Shown here: piece after piece, positions 24,701 to 36,367 of the stretch
Layout: every line of letters begins with the position of its first letter
Position numbering within the stretch: position 1 is the stretch's first letter
Assembly: GCA_003255025.1 (NCBI GenBank)
Contig: QANY01009110.1
Location: 1,984,001-2,048,000, forward strand
DNA length: 64,000 nt
Reading direction: 5' to 3'
Source of the DNA: Datisca glomerata
Lineage: Eukaryota; Streptophyta; Magnoliopsida; Cucurbitales; Datiscaceae
The notes under the pieces: model-generated
Databases searched by the model: none
Told to the model about the DNA's origin: nothing
What the model saw: the letters and a program-made list of their open reading frames with translations, nothing else
Position numbers and translations under genes: made by a program

Positions 24701-25370
24701 AGATTTGACTGTTGGCATCGAATAACTAAAACATATTTACTATTTGTTTATTTCATTAGTTTCTAATATAAAATATAATTTTAAATTAAGAACGATCTTG
24801 AATGGTTTTATCGGTATATCCCTCACTTCTCTGTACTCTCTTAGACTAAAATTGTACTGGTAAAAGAAAACAGAACAACTTTATATATAGAAATACCACA
24901 CATATTTCCATTAAAACTATTAAAGAGACGAGAAATATATAATTTCATGTGTTATTAAAATAAGTGAAGTAATAATAGATCTTCAGTATTTTAAAAGAAC
25001 GAACTATAAATATTTGTAAAAAAAACTGACTAGATAGAAAGAAATAAGAATGATCAGTTTTGAAAGACTTTCAAAATTATAATTAAAAAAATTATAAGTT
25101 GGAAAATATTAGAAAACATAAAAATTAATGGAAGTACTACCTTAGCTAGCATTTAAAGGTGAAGGACTACAACATCTAAATAATAAAAGTTTTGATAGCA
25201 ACTGCAAAGTATTGATAGATAGAAGAAAGAGCTAACACTAATTACATACACACTTTCTGTCTATAAAACAATGTGGTAACATTTTTTTAGTGTTCGAGTT
25301 CATCAATCTTCAGATGTGTCTAAATAATCCCCTATGACACTCCTAATTTAGTGAAAGATACATAACACTG
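21701..25370. other. Upstream intergenic region of KANADI
   Basis: AT-rich sequence with interrupted CT runs near 21860-21895, a short CTAATT-type repeat near 22770-22790, and homopolymer runs. I see no open frame with domain content, no LTR pair and no RNA gene. It probably contains distal KANADI regulatory DNA, but no specific element can be supported. A left boundary of Copia A is recognisable only from about 25371. Confidence 0.5.
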
Positions 25371-25459
25371 CATGAAGAGTAAGTAAAATTGCTTAGTGAA
25401 GACAGTAGGGAGAAGTACTAACTTTAAGATACTTCAATGGTGATTTTGGTTCTTCAACA
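25371..25459 (-). repeat. Copia A 3' LTR, only terminal ~90 bp recognisable
   Basis: The last ~90 bases (from GCATGAAGAGTAAGTA to GGTTCTTCAACA) match the end of the right LTR at 48295-48384. Further out, the sequence no longer resembles that LTR, so the outer part was deleted or replaced. Confidence 0.7.
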
Positions 25460-26062
25460 TCCCCCTTAAGCATAATGGGGATGTGAACCACATGAAGCTC
25501 GTCACGGAGAGAAAGAAAAAAGGAGGGTGCAAAATCCTTAGTGAGCACATCAGCGATCTGTGAAGTATAGGGGGGACAAAATGACCATAAATTTCCTTGG
25601 AGAGAACTTTGTCTCGAATGAAGTGAACATCCACTTCAATGTGTTTGGGGCGAGAGTGGAAACACAAGATTGGAAGCAAGGGTTGTGGCACTTTTATTGT
25701 CACACCAAATCACTGGAACACCTGCAAGATTAAGTTTAAGTTCCTGAAAAATAGAGACCAGCCAAATCACATCTGTTGCAGCAGAATCAAGGGCCCTATA
25801 TATTCAGATTCAGTGCTAGACTTAGCAACCACAGTTTGTTTCTTTGAACTTCAGCTAATCAAATTACCACCAAGATAGAGACACATGCCACTTGTGGACT
25901 TGCGATCATTCAAAGAGCTTGTCCAGTCAGCATCAGAGTAGCATTCAAGATTGAGTCTTGCGGCTGGAGTGAAGTACAATCCAATATGAGGAGTACCTTT
26001 GAGGTACCTTAAGACCCGTTCGTAGGCTTTCCAGTGGTTTATGGTAGGAGAGGTCACGTATT
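25460..26062 (-). pseudogene. Copia A RNase H fragment (left of nested array)
   Basis: Reading minus strand from 26057: YLKGTPHIGLYF, then LNLECYSDADWTSSLNDRKS with the YSDADW motif holding the first catalytic Asp, then STSGMCLYLGGNLIS. After a frame change the RNase H tail reads CFHSRPKHIEVDVHFIRDKV (25560-25660), the zinc-like His-rich end typical of Copia RNase H. The 26063 junction interrupts this gene exactly one codon after SKLSQ. Confidence 0.85.
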
Positions 26063-27904
26063 TGTTGGATCGGGTTTTAAAGATTGAAGAAAATTAATGA
26101 ACCACGAACGGTTCGTGGTCGGAATATAAAAAATTTTCAGAACAAATATGTAATCATATTAAATATAAAACCATACAACGATCATACATATTTAGATAAA
26201 CGTATCGAGAAGAGATAAAAATATTTTTTACCTTCTCTTGTAAAGGAGAATTTCTGAATTGGCAGGATCAAATTTATGTCTCGCGTTCCTCGTTCTTGAG
26301 ATTCGTAGAACTTTAATCGATCTTTACACTAATAACCACTCATAGGATTCAGAAGTATGTCTCGAAAGGATATTGATAGGAACTGAGTGTGGGATCTCAA
26401 AATAACTGAGGGAGTAAAAAACAATTTTTCTTCTTCCTCTAGAGGGTTCGCCGGCAACAGTATAGAGGAGGGGAGAGAAAACCTTTCCTGCTATGTCTAA
26501 CACTTAGCTTAGGGTTAGGTTTGTAATATTTTTATATTAATTATAAAATTTACCCATATACCCATATATGATAAAACTGAAATTCACCTCCCTTGCACTG
26601 CAATCTGCAATTTTTACATCTCTCATAAAGTAAGTACTGTGTCCAAATTGATAAATTAAATTGATCCCTATCAATTAATTAATTTTTTTATTTATTAATT
26701 ATCTAACAATTAGAAAATAATAAATTAATTAATTTAAATAATAATTTTACTCCTCACTAATTTACTGATGGCACACATCACATATAAATTCGGGAAGTGT
26801 ACATTGGTCCAAAATATATTTTTGGTCCAACTGATGTTGTTTCTCATTAATGTTCTTATAAGCTACTCCTGAGACTGAACAGACCTACAAGAATAAAGCT
26901 ATGAGATTCAAATCCCCCGCTAATTTATCTCTATAAATTTTTGACTGATTTAATCCTGACATCGTACGACACCACTATAGGTCCGATGCCGAATCAACTC
27001 TCGATTCATATGCGCTACAATTTCTGTTTATACAAATAAACATATTTATTTCACGTTCCTTAGAATATTTTACAATGTTACCCTTTAGAAATATCAGAAC
27101 AAGAAAGGGATGTAAAATTGTCATTTTACCCATCTAGTTATTATTTCCTTAACTCATTTATTGACTGTGAATAAGAAAGACATATCAGTGTAATATCTCG
27201 TACAGTTCACGCTGTCTTATTCAATGACTCATGTCATCGAGTATCAGGCCCGGTTTATTTATTCACACACTCAACAATAAAGCATAAGGTGATATTGTTG
27301 CTATTACAATCTTACACAAATTTCATATATATGAATCACACAACTCCAATATAGTGTAATTACAATCCCATCGATGTATATCATGGCAATTCAAACTCAC
27401 TTATTTAGCGTATCAAAGACCGTAACCAACTAAGTTGAGTTTCGTATTCACCTCAGAATTATAGTAATTATGAAAATACTCTTAATGTATAACAATTAGA
27501 GTAAGAGTAGATAAACGGCTTTGCTCTAAACTAATTTGTTACTAGTCTATTCAACATATTCCATAACATGCTTAGGTAAACCGTTAGAGTCTCCACTCCC
27601 ATGCCCCAAGACCGGCATCCTTTGGTTCAACCTAACAGTCGTAATTCAGACTCGATTGCCCAATCGATCCTAAAACTGCAAATAACATTTTGAACTATTT
27701 CAGAACAGTTTGTCTGGAAGACCCCTATGTCTTTACTCTTCTTACATTGATAATGCTTCCAAGACTTAAGTAAATTGTAAATATACTTTAATTAAAGGAA
27801 AACGTTCATTTATTCATAAAATTCAGTAATACATAAATGTTAGACAAATAACTAAATAATCATAAATAGTTATTACACCCTACATTATGGACACAATTCC
27901 AACA
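26063..27904 (-). repeat. Family-B LTR, left end of tandem array
   Basis: 1842 bp from TGTTGGATCGGG to AATTCCAACA, followed directly by the polypurine tract (minus strand CCAAGTGGGAGTT). It is the best-preserved full-length family-B LTR together with 42307-44173. Confidence 0.9.
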
Positions 27905-28600
27905 AACTCCCACTTGGACTAAAGTAGGCGTGTACAATCTCCTATCCCCATGCCCTCCAGATGTTCATCAAAGACTTTACTGCTTAAAGTCTAGGTTGTT
28001 GACTGTCGATATGCATGTTATTACATCTCCACAATGAACAATTTCTCTGATGAGGTGATACTTACGCCCTATATGTTTGGATTTTTTGTGACTCCTCGGT
28101 TCCTTTGAGTTTGCTATAACACCACTTTATCGCAATAAATTGTCATGGGTTTGTCGGCATCTGGAACGACCTCTAGAGTCGTCAGAAACTTTCTAAGCCC
28201 GACAACCTCATTTGCAGCGTCACAAGCTGCCACATAGTTAACTTCCTTGGCAGAATCAGTAATGCAAGATTATTTGATACTTCTTTATACTACTACTCCA
28301 CCATTCTGGATGAAAACTGATCCTAAAGTGGGACTCTTGGAATCCTTGTCTACTTGAAGATCGGAGTTGGTATAACCCATCATATTCAAGTCAGTATATG
28401 AATACACAAGCATGAGTTCCTCATTCTCTTAAGATACTTAAGGATATGCTTGACGATATTCCAATGCTCGAGTCCAGAATTAGATTGGAAACGACTCACC
28501 ACGCCCACAACATAAAAAATATTTGGCCTAGTGCAAAGCATCACATATTTGAGACATCCTACAGCTGATGCATATGGAATCTTTCTCATGTCTTCCTCTT
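27905..28600 (-). pseudogene. B2 RNase H remnant
   Basis: Minus-strand fragments of Copia RNase H. 28386-28589 (SAVGCLKYVMLCTRPNIFYV, FQSNSGLEHWNIVKHILKYL) is the RT/RNase H linker. Below that, RNase H is readable with stops (MEAEYV-equivalent region near 28230-28300 is altered). Frame breaks are dense. Confidence 0.75.
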
Positions 28601-29560
28601 ATAGAGGAGTCTTGGGAGACTGCTCCTTGGAGAGGATGACTCCATGCCTCAATGGATGATAACCCTTCTCGAAGTCTTACATACTGAAGTAATCCATACC
28701 TTATCTATATAAGATGTTTGAGATAGTGCCAATTGTCTGTTCTTCCTATCTAAAAAGATCTGAATACTTAAGACAAATGCAACTTACTCCGCGATCCTTC
28801 ATATCAAATTACTTTACAACCAAATATTGCCATCAGATAATTTTCCTATATCTTCCCCAATTAGTAGAATACCGTCCATGTATAAGACTAGAAAAACCAC
28901 TTTCCCTTCATGTATCATCTTATATACATAGGGTTCATCCACTAACTATTAAAAATCATAGTTCTTGATAGTTTCATCGAATCTGATATTCCACAACCAT
29001 GACGCTTGCTTAAGTCCATAAATGGACTTCAGCAGTTCACAAAAGTTACCCTCTTAACCTTTTTCCATGAACCTGTCTAGTTGGGCCGTATAAACGCGCT
29101 CTTCAAGACAACCATTTAGAAAGGTTGTCTTGACGTCTATTTGCCAGATTTCATAATCGAGGGCAGTAGTAATGGATAGGAGAATTCAGATGGACTTAAG
29201 CATGGCCACCGATAAGAAGGTATGCTCATAGTCAATATCTTCCTTTTGGGTGTAGCCCTTAGCTACTAGCCTAGCTTTGAATGTCTCCACATTCCCATCT
29301 AGACCATTATTTTCTTATAAATCCATTTACACCTTACAAGTTTTGCCCTTTCAAGAGGATCTACAAGATTTCAAACTCCGTTCAAGTGAATCGATTGTAT
29401 CTCGACATTCATGGCTTCTTGCCATAGATTTATTTCAGGATCAGCCATGGCCTGTGAATAAGAAAGAGGTTCATCATGATCCTTATCTGAGACTGCTGTT
29501 AAGGCATCTCCATAAGACATGAACCTATCAGGTTGTCTCACAACCCTCCCACTACGTTGA
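28601..29560 (-). pseudogene. B2 reverse transcriptase remnant with lost catalytic box
   Basis: Same layout as B1, but at about 28855-28895 the minus strand reads FLVLYMDGILLIG where B1 reads LYVDDILLIG. The YVDD box has become YMDG, so one metal-binding Asp is gone. Flanking RT motifs (VCELLKSIYGLKQ-equivalent near 29000) are readable with stops. Confidence 0.75.
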
Positions 29561-31000
29561 GGCTCCGACCGCTATTATGGTTTCTATTATTGAATCAGGA
29601 ACAGGTCCTGATTGGGGAGTTGGTGTCTTCCCACTCAATAATTCCTCTAGCAAGTGTGCTTTTTGGCTTCACAATTCTTATATAGTCCTCTTCAAGAAAA
29701 TGTGTATTCGTGTTCATGAATGTTTTCTTGTTAGTTTGAATATAAAAGATATATCCCTTGGGATATCCTACAAATATGTATAATTCTGATCGACTAGCCA
29801 ACTTGCCTATCTTTGCTCTCAGTACATGTTCTGGGCATCCTCATATCCTAAGGTGGCTAACAGACAACTTTTGTCTACTCCATCTTTCATATGGCGTCCA
29901 AGGCACCATCTTTGAAGAAACTTGGTTCAAAATGTATGGTACTATTTTCAAGGCATATCCCTAGAATGAATCTGGGAGGGATGAGTAACTCATCATGGAT
30001 CTAACCATATTCATCAAAGTTTGATTCATTCTTTTTGACACACTAATTTGCTCTAGAGTGCTAGGTGCTGTAACCTGAGAAAGAATACATTATTCCTTAT
30101 GAAAGTCTTCAAACTCTCCTAGCAAGTACTCTCCACCACGATCGGATCATAGTATTTTGATTTATTTTTCTAATTTCTTTTCAACCATATCCTTGTACTC
30201 TTTGAAAGTCTTCAAACTCTCCTAGCAATTACTCTCCACCACGATCGGATCATAATGTTTTGATTTATTTTTCCAATTGCTTTTTAACCATAACTTTGGT
30301 ACTCTTTGAACTTTTCAAAGGTTTCAAGCTTTTGGCGCATTAGATAAATATGTCAAAAATGCGAGTAGCCATCAGGAAGGTTACAAAATATTTGTTACCT
30401 CCTCTTGCGTGGATATTCAATTGCTCACATACATCACTATGTACGAGTTTGAGACATTGAATGGCTCTTTCACCCTTCACTTAAAAAGGGTCTCCTAGTC
30501 ATTTTACCTTCTTTGTAGGATTCGCATGCCGGAGGTAGAGATCTCACACTTAAAGTTTACAATGGACCATCCTTTACAAGTCTTTTAATCCTGTCTATGC
30601 TAATATGACCAAGACAAAAGTGTCACAAGTAGGTTAGATCGATTGAATTAGACTTCAACCTTTTACTATCCCTTTATAAATCAATATTTACTTTAGTGTC
30701 ACATATCACTGGAACTATTAGTTTTACACAAAATAGGTTATTTATCAAGCATGCAGTAGTGATCGAGCAATTAATTCTAGAAATACCAATATCATTATCA
30801 ACGAAATTTAAAGAAAATCTTTGCTCAATCAAACTAGCTACTGAAATTAGATTTTTTCAAAAAACCGGCATATAATAAACATCTCGTAAAACCATAAAAT
30901 TGTTATTAAATGACAATTTAATAGTTTTAACTGATACAACAGATATTAGTGCTCTATTTCTCCAACAGAAGCTGAACTTGCCATCGTCAAGCCTTCTGAT
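29561..31000 (-). pseudogene. B2 integrase remnant
   Basis: Decayed integrase and pre-integrase, colinear with B1 5421-6560. The C-terminal part is best seen at 29595-29801 (LYIFVGYPKGYIF, NTHFLEEDYI). The catalytic core around 30000-30500 is broken by many stops and by a 103-bp tandem duplication (30101-30306). Confidence 0.7.
30101..30306. repeat. 103-bp tandem duplication in B2 integrase
   Basis: Two diverged copies, starting GAAAGTCTTCAAACTCTCC at 30101 and 30204. The spacing is not a multiple of three. Single-copy in B1 and B3 at the equivalent site. Confidence 0.8.
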
Positions 31001-31921
31001 TTCCCTAAACTCCTGCAGGGAATAATAGACATGGTTAGTAGGTGTAGAGTCTACAATCCATAAAAGGTAGAGTCACCCACATAACATGACTCAGTAAATA
31101 GTAGCATACATTTGGATTTCAACTCTTTGAGATAATCTGGGCAGTTACATTTCCAATGGCCAGCAGCTCCATAATGAGGACACTTGTCTTTTGACTTGTC
31201 CACTTTTGTAGTGCCCTTGCCTTTCGCAGCTTCCGAGTTCTGCTTCTTAGACTTCGTTGGACTTCTCTTCTGTTTCTTTTTTGGCACCAGAGGTGGAAGT
31301 TTTCCTCCTCAGTCTTCCTCTTGCCCTTCAGAAATAGGGTCTCAGCAGTGTACAACTCCTTTATAAGTTCCGGAAGTGAGTACCTCAATTTATTCGCTGA
31401 ATAATTAAGTTTGATGTTCTCAAAAAAATATGGTGGGATCTCGAGGATCATATCAACTTGAGCCTCACCATCTACCTCAGTTCCTATAATCTACATCTCA
31501 TTTAGATAACTAATTATTGACATCATATGTTCTCTGACAGGAGTTTCAGGTATCATCCAATAATTCATGAAGTTTCACATAGTAGCCTGTTTGGCTTGAA
31601 GACCCTAATCCCCGAACATTTCGGTGATGTTCAACATCATATCAGTGATGGTTTCCATGTTTTGATATTGTTGTTACAACACATTTCTAGCAAGATGCCA
31701 AAATACAACACCTAGAAATCTCATCAGAAGCATAAACATCATTTTTGTCATTTTCATATTGAGTCGATTCAACAATTGGCTCAAGGGGGAAAGGGGGATG
31801 CGAGCACGAACTTGTGCTTTTCTACCATCAATACGATATCAAGATTACATTTTCACCCCATGTAATTTTCACCAGTAAGTTTGTTCGCATTTAAGATCGT
31901 TGAGAGTAAGGATAATGACAT
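31001..31921 (-). pseudogene. B2 gag and zinc-knuckle remnant
   Basis: The Gag start ATG is at 31921 (MSLSLLSTI). The Gag body is at 31119-31451 and above (NIKLNYSANKLRYSLPELIK). The knuckle reads CPHYGAAGHWKCNCPDY at about 31135-31180, with the second zinc ligand Cys replaced by Tyr. Protease follows only as a fragment (DSTFYGL then a stop). Several frameshifts. Confidence 0.8.
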
Positions 31922-33191
31922 GATTACTGAAAAGAATAAATAAAAAATCTTTGTAAATAATTACTTAATTATTTAGGAAAGTAAGATGCATGACGCAAAT
32001 ACTGAAATATTAAAAAATCTAATAAAAAATATTTTTTAATGATGTTACGATCAACAACGATAGCTTGTCTTATCTAAGGACAACACCCAAGCTATCTCCT
32101 ATCGCATTGAGACTTTTCTCGTTTGGTTAACGCTTCTCAAACTAAAATGATGCATGTACATATTATATGATATTTTGACATTGACATATCCCTATTTTCT
32201 ATATGGCATGTTATACGCTGATACGAGATTAATAATAATCATACATTCAAAATTAACCTCTCTATGGCTCTGGAAGTCCCACCAATTTATAAATTACAAT
32301 AATTTAAATACTAGTCTGCATGACGTCTTTAATTTCATTCTCCTTCAGGAAGTCCCACCAATTTGTAAGCCTTTACAAAAGTCTAGTCTCATTTTCAAAT
32401 TTTAAATTATTTTCCAACAATTTATACTTTGATAAGCTAATTAATCAATTGATTTATTTTTAAAAAATAATTTATAAAATAAATTTCAATTAATTAGTGT
32501 TGAAAATTACCGAATTAAATAAAATTAATTTTTTGGGACTCGATTGGGTTTGTAATCAAATCTCAAATCCTTTCAAATTATCTAAGCCAAGCAACTCTTG
32601 CTTAGTCCGATACCTCAATAGGCGTGGTGGATCCATGCTAGCCCAATGGCCCAATATGGCCTTGCGCACACTAGGGTTTTCAAAACTCTAAGATTTCCTA
32701 AACCTAAAAGTTTCCAAAACCCCAAGATTTCACAAACCCAAAAGTTTTCGAAATCTTAAGGTTTCTTAAACCCAATAGTTTCCAAAATCTCAAGGTTTCC
32801 CAACCCCTATGGTTTCATAAACCATAATTAAGAAACCTATGGCGGCGAGCGGCGAAGGTAACAAGCAGCGTGCGACAGCAGGCGGCAACACAGCGCCACG
32901 ACGATGATTTACAGTGACTTTTCTTGCAATGACAGATTTACATGAAATTTAAGAATACAAATTTTGCAAAAAATAAATTACATCAAATCATATGCCTCAA
33001 TTTTGGCGTACATCAAATCTAAAATTGAAAATAAACACCTAGAGCCAATCGATCGGGATCCATTCATAAAACACATTCAAACATGCTTTGAATATACCAC
33101 ATAAAAAATATGTCAATATCACAATATCCATCCATACATACGTTTAATCACTAAATATGTACAATCAAGAACTCAAGGCTCTGATACCAAT
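31922..33191 (-). other. B2 leader with GTTTCC-type repeats, deleted relative to B1/B3
   Basis: Non-coding leader ending at the primer-binding site (minus strand TTGGTATCAGAGCC). Sequence present in B3 from roughly 40640 to 41160 is missing here near 32135, a deletion of about half a kilobase. A run of degenerate ~20-bp units (AAAACC..AAGATTTC..AAACCCAAAAG) covers 32685-32830. Confidence 0.65.
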
Positions 33192-34677
33192 TGTTGGATC
33201 GGGTTTTACAAATTGAAGAAAATTAATGAACCACGAACGGTTCGTGGGCGGAATATCAAAAAAGTTTGCAACAAATATTTAATCATATAAATATAAAACC
33301 ATACAACAATAATAATTTTTTAGGTAAATGAATTGAGAAGAGATGGAAACAATTTTTACCTTTTCTAGTAATGGAGAATTTCTGAATTGGCAGGATTCAA
33401 TTTATTGTCTCGCGCTCCTCGTTCTTGAGATTCGTAGAACTTCAATCGTTCTTCACACCAACAACAACTCGTAGGATTTAGAAGTATGTCTCACAAGGAT
33501 ATTGATAGGAACTGAGTGTGGGCTCTGAAAATATTTGAGGGAGAAAAAAATATTTTTATTCTTCCTTTAGAGGGTTCAGCGGCAATAGTAGGGAGGAGGG
33601 GTTCTGCTCTGTCTAACACTTAGCTTAGCTTAGGGTTAGGTTTAAAATCCTTCTATATTAATTATGGAATTTACCCATATACTATATATGATAAAACCAA
33701 AATTTACCTCCCTTGCATTGCAATCTATGATATTTAGATCTCCCTTATAGTCAGTATTGTCTAAATCTATCAATCCAAATTTATAATCGATTATTATCAA
33801 TTAATTTATTTCTTTTATTTACAAATTATATAATAATTATAAATTAATTAATTAATTTGAACATTAATTTTACTCGTCATTAATTTAGTGATGTGTACAT
33901 TGGTCCAAAACACGTTTTTGGTCCAACTGATGTTGTTTCTCATTCATGTCCTGATCAGCTACTCCTAATACTGAATAGACCCACATGAATAAAACTATGA
34001 GATTCAAATACCAGGTTAATTTACCTCAATTTTTTTTACTTATTTTAATCCCGACATCGTATGACTCCACTATAGATCCGATGTCGAATCAACTCTCGAT
34101 TCATGCACGCTATATTTTTCTATTGGTGTAAATAAACATATTTATTTCATGGTCCACAGAATATTTTACGATGTTGCCCTTCGTGAATATCAGTAACAAG
34201 AGTGAGATGTAAAATTATTATTTTATCATTCTAGTTATTATTTCTTTAACTCACTTATTGACAGATATATTAGTGAAGTATCTCGTACAGTTTACAATGT
34301 TTTATTTAATGACTCATGTCATCACCTAACTAAGTCAAATTTCGTATTCACCTCATGATTAAGGTAATTATGAAAATACTCTTAACGTGTACCAATTAGA
34401 TTCAGAGCTATATAAATGACTTTACTCTAAATTAATTTGTTACTGGTCTATTCAACATGTTCCATAATATTCTGAACTGTTTCAGAAGAGCTTTTCTTGA
34501 AGACCCCTTTGTCTTTACTCTTCTTACGTTAATAATAGTTCCACGACTTAAGTACATTATATTTAATTAAAGAAAACTTTCATTTATTCATAAAATTAAG
34601 TGATACACAAATGTCAGAGAAATAACTAAATAATCATAAATAGTTATTACCCCTACTTTATGGACACAACTCCAACA
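33192..34677 (-). repeat. Family-B LTR, shared middle copy of tandem array
   Basis: TGTTGGATCGGG to CTCCAACA, 1486 bp. Shorter than its neighbours because of internal deletions near 34320 and 34470 (sequence equivalent to about 27240-27410 and 27570-27690 of the left LTR is absent). It is bordered by a primer-binding site on the left and a polypurine tract on the right, so it serves as 5' LTR of B2 and 3' LTR of B3. Confidence 0.9.
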
Positions 34678-35420
34678 AACTCCCTCTTGGACTAAGTTAG
34701 GCGTGTACAATCTTGTATCCCCAGGTCCTCCAGATGACTATCAAACACTTTACTGCTTAAAGTCTTCGTGAATGGATCTACCAGGTTATTGATTATCATA
34801 TGTGTTTACTACAACATCTTCACGCTGAACAATCTCTCTGATGAGGTGATACTTATGCTCTATGTGTTTGGATCTTTTGTGACTCCTCGGTTCCTTTCAG
34901 TTTGCTATAGCCCCACTATTATCGCAATAAAGTGTCATGGGTTTGTCAGCATCTGAAATAACTTCTAGAGTCTTTAAGAACTTTCTAAGCCAGACAACCT
35001 CCTTTGCAGCTTCACAAGTTGTCACATACTCAGCTTCCATGGTAGAATCAGCAACGGTAGATTGTTTGATACTTTTCCATACTACTGCTTCGCCATTCAT
35101 GATGAACATCAATCTTGAAGTGGACATCCTAGAATCCTTGTCTGCTTAAAAATTAGAGTCGGTATAGCCCGTCATATTCAAGTCAATACCTGAATAGATA
35201 AGCATGTAGTTCCTCGTTCTCCTAAGATACTTGAGGATATGCTTGACGATATTCCAATGCTCGAGTCCAGGATTAGATTGAAAATGACTCACCATGCCCA
35301 CGACGTAGCAAATATCTGGCCTAATGCAAAGCATCGCATATATGAGACATCCTATGGCTTATGCATATGGAATCTTTCTCATGTCTTCCTCTTCTAGAGG
35401 AGTCTTAGGAGACTGCTCCT
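34678..35420 (-). pseudogene. B3 RNase H remnant
   Basis: Minus-strand RNase H: 34897-35127 reads STSRLMFIMNGEAVVWKSIK, then VADSTMEAEYVTTCEAAKEV and LYCDNSGAIAN, a well-preserved second half. 35146-35334 gives the linker (CIRPDICYVVGMVSHFQSN, YSGIDLNMTGYTDSNF). The RNase H first-Asp motif YTDS is retained. A stop and frame change separate the two pieces. Confidence 0.85.
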
Positions 35421-36367
35421 TGAAGAGGCTGACTCCATGCCATAAATGGACTTCAACAGTTCACAAACATTTATCTCTTGGCATTTTTCATGAACCCGTC
35501 TAGTTGAGCCATATAAATGCGCCCTTTAAGATCGCCATTCAGAAAGGAAATATTGACGTCCATCTGCTAGATTTCATAATCGAGGGCATCGGCAATGGAC
35601 AGTAGAATTTGGTTGGACTTAAACATGGCCACCGACAAGAAAGTATCCTTATAGTCAATACATTTCTTTTGTGTGTAGCTCATGACTACTAGCCTAGCTT
35701 TAAATATCTTCACATTCCCATCTAGACCATTCTTTTTCATATAAACCAATTTAGACCCTACAGGTTTTACCCCTTCAGGAGGATCTATAAGCTTTCAGAC
35801 TCCGTTTGAGTACATCAGTTGTGTCTCGACATTCATGGCTTATTACCATAGATTTGCTTCAGGATCAGCCATGGCCTGCGAGTAGAAAATAGGTTCATCA
35901 TTATCCTTGTCTGAGATTACCATTGAGGCATTTTCATAAGACATGTACTTGTTAGGTTATCTCACAACCCTCCCACTACGTCGAGGCTCCGTAGGCTTTG
36001 ACCCTTATTTTAGTTCTTCCATTATTAAATCGGGAACATGTCTTGAGTGGGGAATTGGTGTCCTCCAACTCAATATTTCCTCTAGCACAAGTGTGATTCT
36101 TGACTTCACACTTCTTATATAGCCCTCTTCAAGAAAACGTGCATTCGTGCTCATAAATATTTTCTTATCATTTGGACCATAAAAGACATATCCCTTCGTT
36201 CCCTTAGAATATCCTACAGACATGCATAATTCTGATCGAATGGCCAACTTTCCTGTCTTCGGTTTCAGTATATGTGTCAGGAATTTTCATATCCTAAGGT
36301 GCCTTACGGACGACTTTCATCCACTCCATCTTTCACATAGGGTGCTAGGTATTGTCTTTGACGGAAC
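35421..36367 (-). pseudogene. B3 reverse transcriptase and integrase tail, core deleted
   Basis: The sequence jumps near 35440 from the region equivalent to B1 4356 to that equivalent to B1 4768. About 0.4 kb is missing, including the whole YVDD box. What remains is the RT N-terminal part at 35567-35749 and onward, and the integrase C-terminal tail at 36005-36247 (LCMSVGYSKGTKGYVFYG). The 36367/36368 junction marks insertion of a separate LTR element. Confidence 0.8.
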
